This document shows, piece after piece, positions 30,701 through 37,611 of a stretch of DNA of 64,000 nucleotides. This stretch comes from Prosthecobacter gellanilyticus. Its GTDB lineage: Bacteria > Verrucomicrobiota > Verrucomicrobiia > Verrucomicrobiales > Verrucomicrobiaceae. The position numbers and the translations under genes were made by a program. Location: NCBI RefSeq assembly GCF_007992435.1, contig NZ_BKAG01000007.1:1-64000 (forward strand), written 5' to 3'. Under the pieces are notes generated by a model. It saw only the letters and a program-made list of their open reading frames with translations. It was not told the DNA's origin and did no database searches. The stretch's first letter is position 1. Every line of letters begins with the position of its first letter.

Positions 30701-33700
30701 AGATGCTAAGAGCATACTCCGAACGTTGGTCGCTGTATGTGAAATTCGAGCAAAACTTCTTCTTCGCGAAGAGGGGTGGGAGCAGTTGGCAATTTCGCAA
30801 GCGAATGCAGCCGTTGAACTATCCTCGTTCGGCGATCATGACGAACGTTATTCCACGATAGATACTTTCTGGGACGAGTTGCAGGTCGAGAAGTTACGAA
30901 TCGTAGCTCTGCAAGCGCGGGCTAGCGATGAGCTCAAGGAGATGATTATTAAAAATCTCCACAAAAAATCTCCCTCTATGGGAGCGCTGGCTCACCGCGT
31001 CCAAATGATGCGGATTGCCTATCGCCATGAAAACCTGGTAGACATTGGTCACGCTGCAGAAATTGCGTGTCAGCAATTGGCTGGCGCGATGGACTCTCCA
31101 GAGCCCAATCAGCGTGGGCATTGGTTTGTGCAGATGGCTCGTGCCGTGCTGTCTCTTAGCAAGGACGATGCTGCTGCCTACTTCGTCAATGCGGTAGAAG
31201 AAACTTCAAAGTTTGATGATGAGATTACAACACGTTGGGAGGCGGTATGCTCGCTGGCGCGTGGGGCGGGCGATGTCCAAGGTGAAGCTGTAATGCTGGC
31301 ATACCGATTCATTCGGTGTGCCGAGTTGGTTGGCATTTCAACGGATGATGAAAAGCATTGGGATCGCCAGAACGTGATCAGAACTTTGGTTCACTTGCAT
31401 CCGGCCTCCGCCTTCACAGGGCTAAGTCGCTGGAATGAAAGATATCTAGGCACGCAGCCTCGGCTCACTGAGACACTGTTTGAAGAGATTGCTCAGACAG
31501 GTAGACTGCAAGCCGCGGCTTGTTTTGCGGCGACAGGTTTTATTGGGCCACACGGTGCGCTTGAGTTGCTAGAGCTTTGCCTAACACACGAAGCATCGAA
31601 GAGTCGCCAGCAGAAGTTTTTGAACCAAACTGTCGTAGATGCTTTCAGAGATGGCAATTTACTGGATGAGCGGATTAAACTCACCACTTTAGCCGCCCAG
31701 TACGGGCTGGATGTTAATTGCCTCAATGAACACCTACTGAGGGCCGAGGGCATGCAAACTTTTGTTCAAGAACGGCCAGCTTCGCTTAGCTCAAAGAATC
31801 TGTTGCCCGAACAAATTAGATCCGTTGAGATGTTGTTTCCAGGATGTGATCTGAAGACTACTCAAGGTTTGGTAAAAGCAGTGAAAATGGTCTGCGGACC
31901 TATCATGATGGGAGAAGCTAAGCCTACCCTGTCGGATTTGTTAGACCACGTCCCACGAGGGCGTGAGACAGCATTCATGCAGGTAGTCTTAGGTGAGCAA
32001 ATAGTCGATTATTTCGACATAAGATCCTTGATGGGGCTTATCAAACAGAAATGGTTTGGTCGGGCAGCGGTGGCACGTGAATGGTTGCCTTTTCTGCAGA
32101 AAGCTGGAAGGAGATTTCACTATGCTCTGTCGGAGAGTCAAAGGCTCGCTTATTTCTTGAAGGAGTGCGAACTTAGCGAGACAGAGTTAAGAGAGTTGAA
32201 AAAAGGGATTCTCCAGCAAGTGGAGGAATCGACAACTTTGCTACATAGCGCGGCTCTTTTTGGCTTTGCCACCATAGCAGTAGAGGGATTGCCTCTTGTG
32301 AAAGTCAGAGAGGTTTTAGCCTACGCTTTGGAGAGACTTGAGAAACATTTGCCGCCAGAGTTTGGTGATGGTCCTTGGGAGGAATGGCTGACGCCTCCAG
32401 CAAATGTCTTGGATTCATACACTGGTCTGATCTGGGCAAGTCTAGGCAGTCCATCCTCTAAAACTCGTTGGCAAGCTGCACATTGCGTGCGCAGACTTGT
32501 CGAGTTGGATTGCCAGGAGGAGATAGCATCACTACTACGATGGATTGGCAGATTAGAGATTGCTGCTTTTTTAGGGCGGGAATTTATTTTTTATGAACTT
32601 CATGCCAGATTGTATCTGTTGTTTGGCCTTGCTCGTGGGGCATTGGACTTTCCCGGGAGTTTGCTTCGACACGTGCAAGTTTTTATTGATCTTACGAAAG
32701 GGCCTCCGCATGCCCTGATCCAGCTTGAAGCATCTAAATTGGTGCAGAAAATAGAAGCGGCTTATCCTGGCACTATTTCGAGTTCAGAACTTCAAATGAT
32801 GACCAATTTGGTGAAGTCTCCCTTCCCGTTGCGTGAGGTTAATGAACAAGAATCATTTCAGAGCCCATGGCATCAAGACGGCCTACGTGAATGGCCGCGA
32901 GAGCCTAGTTTTGGAATGGATTTTGAAGCCTACTGGTTGCCTTCGTTGTGCAGAGTGTTCGAAGTGCCTCTTTCGGAATTGCAGGATTTGATGCGATTCG
33001 AGGCAGTGGAGACATTGCGCGTATCTTGCTCAGCTGATTATCGAGAAGATAAACGTCGTCCGATCTGGAGATCACAAAATTTTGACTGGCGTGGGACTTA
33101 CCATAGCCACGGTGACTATCCTTGGATTCATGATTATCATTTTTATTTTGCGTATCATTCTCTGATGATTGTCGCGGCAAAGCTCATGGCTCGCATGCCT
33201 ATTCTTCATCGTGCTAGCTGGGATGAGGAAACTGATCGTTGGACCGATTGGATTCGACGCCATCAATTGGTCCGAGGCGACGGAAGGTGGCTTTCAGACC
33301 GGCGTGATCCAAGTCTCCCGCCACGAAGGCAACCGTCCTCTACTTACTCGTCAGACTGGCTTTTTGAAGTTCAGGCCGATGACTTCTATGATCTGCTAGT
33401 CGCGCAAGCCAGCATGCAGGGGGGCCTATGTGTATACGGTTACTGGAACGATGTTGAAAGCTACCGTGAGGAAACCATTTCCATTAATTGTGCTTTTGTT
33501 CTACCAGCACTAGCGGATTCGCTTGCCATCGCCGTACGCACAGCAAATGACGTTCATTTTTGCAGTTTAAGAGGCATCTTGAACACTGTTGATCATTCAA
33601 AGCAGGATGCGATTTTTGAATTGATACCTTTCATCAATCACGATGGTCATAGTAGAAGTGGGCACGATGACTTTGATCCTTATGCGCACTCACTAAACCT

Positions 33701-34085
33701 GCGCCCCAACATCATTGATCAGCGTCTGATTGAATTGTTTGGGCTCACTCATGATAGCGATGAGCGGTTTTGGTATATTCCAGGGAATCAACAGCCAGCA
33801 CTATCGGTAGATATTTGGAGCGACCAGCGAGAGTCTCGTCATGCAAGTTTTACTCGTTCTGGACAGCGAGTTTTCGCCTCTGTTGATCTTTTGAAGCTGG
33901 CATGTGCCCGATTTGGACGTTCGCTGGTGATTGATGTCGAGATACGAAGGTCAATGGAGCGTAGTGGCTACGAGGGATCTGATTTTTCTCGTTTGCCTCC
34001 GTCCAAGAAAGTCTTCATTTTGGACTCAAATGGAATCCTCCGAGACACAAAAACGCATTATCAGCTTGGGCAAGCTACTCGTTGA
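27759..34085 (+). CDS. Avs3-like STAND ATPase with N-terminal Cap4/DUF4297-like nuclease domain
   Basis: 2108 residues from the ATG at 27759; a TTG 36 bp upstream is the only longer choice. Residues 1-~180 resemble the PD-(D/E)XK nuclease domain of Cap4/DUF4297 type: RFHYMWAARRCL, VIVEG (Glu42), VIDL (Asp56) and YYQLKHS (Gln74, Lys76). A STAND-type NTPase follows, with Walker A AEGGVGKT at ~279-286 and Walker B LMLLIDAADNA at ~378-388. The remaining ~1500 residues are mostly helical and repeat-like, as expected for a sensor region. This layout matches Avs (AVAST) antiphage proteins, in particular type 3, whose founding members sense phage terminase and degrade DNA. Base composition is clearly AT-richer than both flanks, suggesting horizontal acquisition. 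The target is not readable from sequence. Confidence 0.75.
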   Translation: MDAHVNAALNSRAGDRFHYMWAARRCLKMIQPGSSLQYVIVEGSSDPKKPGELVIDLQETYSQKDSLDSIHYYQLKHSTVRVTKPSTLSELGRTLKGFALRHVETKKRRRKAQHYYHYVSNRPVSDSIKNAISQIVAGENAPVQFVKKLMSVTGLAGNELQAFLSAFDIADQESGYLGQERELQFELSRLAAGTLEEGMTHRMLGLISDQALPKSGTSKKRGLISQVDVLKVFGVSNVRDLFPAPTSFEPLGSAFVREQHLEIVKQIVASTSRTVIIHAEGGVGKTIVAQQIKDTLPHDSFGLVYDCFGGGNYRSPSQPRHRPRDALMQMANEMAVEGLCSSLIVPNQSASQEVFKAFMRRVGEACEALQHKNSEAVLMLLIDAADNAEMAALELEENGFAHLLIRERPPKNCRLVFLCRSGRRQLLHPPSSVLQIRLNAFTISETTRHLKSHFPNATGMEAKEFHRLTGGNPRIQSNCLAFAKESIQGMLLSLGRKRISIDEQIGNQLQTAIDHLKDLHPKIEGEQIDAICRGLATLPPFIPIVVLAAAAQVEPATIVSFISDLGRPLWHSDQSVQFRDEPTETWFKETFAASASDIRIYVAALEPLSATYTYAARSLPALWHQSGEHDKLITLALSGEFLPENNSIEAHEVSIYRLQFALKTALKARRMVDAAKLALRAGEEMAGNLRQLELLENNTDLMATLQDAQIVQECAYKRQIRGAWKGSEEVFAASLLAWNKDFQGEASNCLRTAGLWLDNYFQEKSRLPKNERFHHEELKRSEIAELGWACLGLHGPKAFCGFITGWQPAEMIHEVTGIIVGRLVDRGQFEIIDGIARSGAKCSHLILALCHELLRVSKLPPKVSLNWTLKRLAEGQEKLDEAPWDTRREPLLASLVSFSEACAYHKLSTEMICRVLEIKAVYVPSIHTITSGYDKTSRYAFAKALALHAVLNGQKLPDVESLLPEPAKEAKEHAETKRERKDAKSILRTLVAVCEIRAKLLLREEGWEQLAISQANAAVELSSFGDHDERYSTIDTFWDELQVEKLRIVALQARASDELKEMIIKNLHKKSPSMGALAHRVQMMRIAYRHENLVDIGHAAEIACQQLAGAMDSPEPNQRGHWFVQMARAVLSLSKDDAAAYFVNAVEETSKFDDEITTRWEAVCSLARGAGDVQGEAVMLAYRFIRCAELVGISTDDEKHWDRQNVIRTLVHLHPASAFTGLSRWNERYLGTQPRLTETLFEEIAQTGRLQAAACFAATGFIGPHGALELLELCLTHEASKSRQQKFLNQTVVDAFRDGNLLDERIKLTTLAAQYGLDVNCLNEHLLRAEGMQTFVQERPASLSSKNLLPEQIRSVEMLFPGCDLKTTQGLVKAVKMVCGPIMMGEAKPTLSDLLDHVPRGRETAFMQVVLGEQIVDYFDIRSLMGLIKQKWFGRAAVAREWLPFLQKAGRRFHYALSESQRLAYFLKECELSETELRELKKGILQQVEESTTLLHSAALFGFATIAVEGLPLVKVREVLAYALERLEKHLPPEFGDGPWEEWLTPPANVLDSYTGLIWASLGSPSSKTRWQAAHCVRRLVELDCQEEIASLLRWIGRLEIAAFLGREFIFYELHARLYLLFGLARGALDFPGSLLRHVQVFIDLTKGPPHALIQLEASKLVQKIEAAYPGTISSSELQMMTNLVKSPFPLREVNEQESFQSPWHQDGLREWPREPSFGMDFEAYWLPSLCRVFEVPLSELQDLMRFEAVETLRVSCSADYREDKRRPIWRSQNFDWRGTYHSHGDYPWIHDYHFYFAYHSLMIVAAKLMARMPILHRASWDEETDRWTDWIRRHQLVRGDGRWLSDRRDPSLPPRRQPSSTYSSDWLFEVQADDFYDLLVAQASMQGGLCVYGYWNDVESYREETISINCAFVLPALADSLAIAVRTANDVHFCSLRGILNTVDHSKQDAIFELIPFINHDGHSRSGHDDFDPYAHSLNLRPNIIDQRLIELFGLTHDSDERFWYIPGNQQPALSVDIWSDQRESRHASFTRSGQRVFASVDLLKLACARFGRSLVIDVEIRRSMERSGYEGSDFSRLPPSKKVFILDSNGILRDTKTHYQLGQATR

Positions 34086-34692
34086 AGGTTTGGAACGTGA
34101 TCATAGCAGTAAGCCCGTTACCCACTGGATGGCTCATTATGTTGCCCAACTCATAGTCGAAGCTGAAACAGCTACCAGTGAGAATAAAGAGATGGCGCAA
34201 AAGCGCTGCTTCGAGACGGTTTTGATGTTATGGAGTCACCGATCAAGCTTGCCTCATGGTTCTCGACCATTGGAAGATTTCGAGCCCTTGTTTGAGACAT
34301 TGAATAGGCTAAGTCCGGAGAATCCGCGTTTTTGGCATAACCAATATTTGCGAGGACACGAAGTCGCTCTGGACGAGGAAGCTGCTCAGACTTTGGCGGT
34401 TATCGAGAGCATTGATCGCGCCGCACGCATTCTGATGAGTGAGCTTCTCAGTTTTGCCGTGGAATCGTGCCGCAGTGAGGACACTTTGCGCTACTTGAAA
34501 AACTTGATGGGCGAAACTGAAGATGCGGACATTCGGTTGGCAGTAAGGCTTTTTGATGAGTATGGCCCGGAAACTAAAGAGGCTCAGAAGGACGGTCAGC
34601 ATAAGCAACTCACAGAACGCATCGAGACTTTGAATCGTTTTATCGAAGGGGCTGTGAAGATGCGGAACATGATGCAAGCACGTTTGAGTTGA
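34030..34692 (+). CDS. Uncharacterised partner protein overlapping the Avs3-like gene
   Basis: 220 residues. The ATG at 34030 (MESSETQKRIISLGKLLVEG) lies inside the 3' end of the upstream gene in another frame, giving a 56-bp overlap; a longer frame back to 33931 is less likely. The protein is soluble, charged and predominantly helical by eye, without signal peptide, membrane segment or catalytic motif that I recognise. It ends with a helix (IETLNRFIEGAVKMRNMMQARLS). Codon and base usage match the AT-rich upstream gene and not the following esterase, so both probably arrived together. Tight overlap suggests coupled translation and a joint role, perhaps as an accessory or regulatory factor. 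Confidence 0.65.
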   Translation: MESSETQKRIISLGKLLVEGLERDHSSKPVTHWMAHYVAQLIVEAETATSENKEMAQKRCFETVLMLWSHRSSLPHGSRPLEDFEPLFETLNRLSPENPRFWHNQYLRGHEVALDEEAAQTLAVIESIDRAARILMSELLSFAVESCRSEDTLRYLKNLMGETEDADIRLAVRLFDEYGPETKEAQKDGQHKQLTERIETLNRFIEGAVKMRNMMQARLS

Positions 34693-34703
34693 ACTCAAGA
34701 ATC

Positions 34704-35630
34704 CTACCTCTCCGAATTGGAGACTGAAGGTTTCAAATGCTTGTCAAAGAACGCCAGCACCAGAGGCCTTAAATCCTTCTGCTTCGACTGCAGATGAAAC
34801 GTGTGCGGCGCATCCGGGATGATCTCCAGGTGATGTTCAATTTTTTGTTCGGCCAGCGCCTTCGCCAGCGTCTCCGACTGGGACACATCCACCGTCGTGT
34901 CCGCCGTGCCGTGCAGGATCAGAAAAGGCGGATCCTTCGGGTCCAGATGCGTCAGCACCGTGAACTGCTTGTACAGCTCCGGCGCCTCCGTCCGCGTCGC
35001 GCGCAGGATGGACAGATCGCGATGCTCAAAAGTCGCCGGGCCATACATGTCCACCACACAGTTCACCCGGCAGGAAAGCTCCCCATGCGGCCCGCTCGGG
35101 TCCAGGCCGCTCTCCGGCCCGGTGATCCCCACCATGCTCGCCAGATGCCCGCCCGCCGAACCCCCGATCACCCCGAGGTGATCCACATCCAGGTGCAGCC
35201 GCTCCGCGTTCGCCCGCATCCAGCGCACCGCCGTCTTGCAATCATAGAGGTTCTGCGGCCAGCACATCGTCGGCGACTTCGGATCATCCAAAAGATAGTC
35301 GATGCTGAAACACACATATCCATGCGAGGCCAGCGTCGTCCCGATGTTGATCTCCCGCGCCGCATTCCTCACCCCGCCCTTCCACCCGCCGCCATGGATG
35401 ATCAGCACCCCCGGGTGCTTCTTCCCATCCTCCACCTTCGGCAGATAAAGATCCCCCTTCTCCTTCCGCCCCTCCGGCAGATAGCTCACATCCTTCTCCA
35501 CCTTCACCTCCAGAGCTGGAGTTGAAGCAGGCGCATCCGCCGTCACATCCGCCGCAGGGCAGGGGCACACAGGAAACAAAACAGAAACAGACACGGCCAC
35601 CGCCGCCAGAGAAGTCAAAATCAGTCGCAT
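34704..35630 (-). CDS. Exported alpha/beta-hydrolase (BD-FAE/esterase-lipase type)
   Basis: 308 residues from the ATG at 35630 (MRLILTSLAAVAVSVSVLFPVCPCPA, signal peptide); a GTG start five codons upstream is possible. Features: DLYLPKVEDGKKHPGVLIIHGGGWKGG (oxyanion HGGG), nucleophile elbow GVIGGSAGGHLASMVG with the serine in GGSAGG, an acid region LHGTADTTVDVSQSE and the histidine in IPDAPHTFHLQS. The family hydrolyses esters, often acetylated or feruloylated polysaccharides. It converges with the defence unit across 11 bp. Confidence 0.9.
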   Translation of the reverse strand: MRLILTSLAAVAVSVSVLFPVCPCPAADVTADAPASTPALEVKVEKDVSYLPEGRKEKGDLYLPKVEDGKKHPGVLIIHGGGWKGGVRNAAREINIGTTLASHGYVCFSIDYLLDDPKSPTMCWPQNLYDCKTAVRWMRANAERLHLDVDHLGVIGGSAGGHLASMVGITGPESGLDPSGPHGELSCRVNCVVDMYGPATFEHRDLSILRATRTEAPELYKQFTVLTHLDPKDPPFLILHGTADTTVDVSQSETLAKALAEQKIEHHLEIIPDAPHTFHLQSKQKDLRPLVLAFFDKHLKPSVSNSER

Positions 35631-35716
35631 CCCCCCATAACGCACACACCCGCCTCATCCTGCAAGCCTCCAGAAAGGGCTGGGGACTTCTCCATCTTCA
35701 TTCATGGCCTTTCGTC

Positions 35717-35800
35717 ACAGGATTAACAGGATGGCAGGATTAACAAGATTGGAACCTTGAGGTCTTAATCCTGTCCATCCTGGAATCCTGTTAATCCTGT
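35717..35800. repeat. Inverted repeat with 16-bp perfect arms
   Basis: ACAGGATTAACAGGAT at 35717-35732 is the exact reverse complement of ATCCTGTTAATCCTGT at 35785-35800. The 52-bp spacer holds further partial copies of the same words (CAGGATTAACAAGATT, TTAATCCTGTCCATCCTG). It lies between the divergent esterase and proA genes. The motif is familiar from many environmental bacterial genomes as a dispersed intergenic repeat. Confidence 0.85.
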
Positions 35801-35900
35801 AAAAACTAACCGCGAACCACCCCCGACCCACATTCGCCCCCAGAGTTTTCCATTTGCAGAGGCGGAATCGGACGGCATGACGTAATCTCCTTCCCAGACA

Positions 35901-37166
35901 ATGACTGACGTCCACATCCAAACCGCCATCCTCGACATGGGCCGCCGTGCCCGCGCCGCCGCGCACGAGTTGGTGAAACTCACCTCCGAGCAGAAGAATG
36001 CCATCCTGCTCGCCATGGCGGACGAGATCGATGCCCAGCAGCCCGCCATCCTCGAGGCCAACGCCAAGGACCTCGAAGCCGCCCATGAAAAAGGCCTCAC
36101 CAAGGCCATGATCGACCGCCTCACTCTGGACCCCAAGCGCCTCAAAGCCGTGGCCGATGCCGTGCGCGAGGTCGCCGCCCTCCCGGACCCCGTGGGCGAG
36201 GTGCTCAGCGCCTGGACCCGCCCCAACGGCCTGCGCATCACCAAAAAGCGCGTCCCCATCGGCGTCATCGGCATCATCTTCGAGTCCCGCCCAAACGTCA
36301 CCACGGACGCCGCCAGCCTCTGCTTCAAGACCGGCAATGCCACCCTCCTCCGCGGCGGCAGCGAGGCCATCCATTCCAACGTCGCCCTCGCCGCCGCCCT
36401 CCAGACCGGCGGCGAGCGCGCCGGACTGCCCCAGGACAGCGTGCAATTGATCCCCTTCACGGACCGCGCCAGCGTCGAGCACATGGCCAGGATGGACCAG
36501 TTCATGGACCTCATCATCCCGCGTGGAGGCAAGGGGCTCATCGAAAAAGTCGTCGCCACCGCCCGCATGCCCGTCATCAAGCATTACGATGGCGTCTGCC
36601 ACATCTACGTCGCCCCTTCGGCGGACCAGGACATGGCCGTGAAGCTCATCCTGAACTCCAAGACGCAGAAACCCGGCGTCTGCAATGCGCTGGAGACCGT
36701 GCTCGTGCATGAGAGCATCGCCAAAGAGTTCTACCCCAAGCTCGCCACCGCCCTGCGTGAGGCCAAGGTCGAGATGCGTGGTGATTCCACTGCTGTGACC
36801 TACCTCGGCAGCGATGCCAAGGCCGCCACCGAAGAGGACTGGAGCACCGAGTATCTCGATCTCATCCTCTCCCTCAAAACCATCTCCTCGTTCAGCGACG
36901 CCGTCAGTCACATCAATCGTTATGGCTCCCACCATACCGACAGCATCGTCACCAAGGACCGCGCCGAGGCCGAGCGCTTCATGCATGAGGTGGACAGCGC
37001 CGTGGTCCTGCACAATGCCAGCACCCGCTTCAATGATGGCGGCGAGTTCGGCTTCGGTGCCGAGATCGGCATCAGCACCGACAAGCTCCACGCCCGCGGC
37101 CCCATGGGCCTTGCCGAGCTCTGCAGCTACAAATACCTCATCGATGGCGACGGCCAGACCCGCTGA
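35901..37166 (+). CDS. proA: Gamma-glutamyl phosphate reductase
   Basis: 421 residues, full length. It reduces L-glutamyl 5-phosphate with NADPH to glutamate semialdehyde, the second step of proline synthesis, in the cytoplasm. Motifs: LAMADEIDAQQPAILEANAKDL near the N-terminus, PIGVIGIIFESRPNVTTDAASLCFKTGNA, LRGGSEAIHSN, the PRGGKGLIEKV segment, catalytic cysteine region KPGVCNALETVLVHE, and C-terminal ASTRFNDGGEFGFGAEIGISTDKLHARGPMGL. The glutamate kinase gene proB is not next to it. The ATG follows CCAGACA without a Shine-Dalgarno match. The next gene starts 24 bp downstream. Confidence 0.97.
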   Translation: MTDVHIQTAILDMGRRARAAAHELVKLTSEQKNAILLAMADEIDAQQPAILEANAKDLEAAHEKGLTKAMIDRLTLDPKRLKAVADAVREVAALPDPVGEVLSAWTRPNGLRITKKRVPIGVIGIIFESRPNVTTDAASLCFKTGNATLLRGGSEAIHSNVALAAALQTGGERAGLPQDSVQLIPFTDRASVEHMARMDQFMDLIIPRGGKGLIEKVVATARMPVIKHYDGVCHIYVAPSADQDMAVKLILNSKTQKPGVCNALETVLVHESIAKEFYPKLATALREAKVEMRGDSTAVTYLGSDAKAATEEDWSTEYLDLILSLKTISSFSDAVSHINRYGSHHTDSIVTKDRAEAERFMHEVDSAVVLHNASTRFNDGGEFGFGAEIGISTDKLHARGPMGLAELCSYKYLIDGDGQTR

Positions 37167-37190
37167 TCCACCCCGAGCTTCCTGCCCCTC

Positions 37191-37382
37191 ATGAACCTCG
37201 ACTGGATCAACGAATTCCTCCCGCAGTTCCGCTGCCCTGACACGCATCAACCGTTGCGCTGGGCCACCCCCGAAGACCTCCAGCGCCACGGCCGCCCCGC
37301 CGACGAAAAAGCCCTCGCCCGCCAGGACGGCACGAGACTTTTCGAGATCGACGCCGGCATCCCCATCCTGCTGCCCAAGTAA
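37191..37382 (+). CDS. Trm112-family small protein
   Basis: 63 residues. RCPDTHQPLRWA near the N-terminus and LFEIDAGIPILLP at the end are the two conserved patches of Trm112-like proteins (YcaR/UPF0434 in bacteria). In eukaryotes and archaea Trm112 stabilises methyltransferases; bacterial members are little studied. The N-terminal motif has one cysteine, so zinc binding by the four-cysteine arrangement is not expected. Probably co-transcribed with proA. Confidence 0.8.
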   Translation: MNLDWINEFLPQFRCPDTHQPLRWATPEDLQRHGRPADEKALARQDGTRLFEIDAGIPILLPK

Positions 37383-37415
37383 TCTTGGTTAGGTGAGGCC
37401 TGTGGAAGTCGCGGC

Positions 37416-37577
37416 AGCGTCCTGGAGTGCTCCAGCCCTCTGGAGCTTTCGTCGGAGCGACTGATGCACACATCCCCCAAACACCACCTAACCTCCCCCA
37501 GCCTTCGCGCATCAAATTGAGCAAATAAATGGTTAGTCCTTCAAGGGCGCCAGAGGACTGGCGCACTCCAGGACGCT
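37416..37577. repeat. Pair of 28-bp inverted repeats
   Basis: The segment at 37416-37443 (starting AGCGTCCTGGAGTGC and ending CCTCTGG) matches the reverse complement of 37550-37577 at 26 of 28 positions. Each arm has an internal partial palindrome (CCAG...CTGG). They flank about 106 bp of non-coding DNA downstream of the converging Trm112-like gene and the 37612-41331 gene. Similar GTCCTGGAGTGC motifs are, to my memory, dispersed repeats in Verrucomicrobia. Confidence 0.85.
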
Positions 37578-37611
37578 CCGCGCCGGTCAAGATCTCTGCG
37601 AGCTATTACTC

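Noticed and set aside
35715-37289. Long open frame antisense to proA (524 codons)
   Set aside because: It mirrors a secure full-length proA and has the Gly/Ala/Val/Asp-rich composition typical of antisense frames in GC-rich genes.
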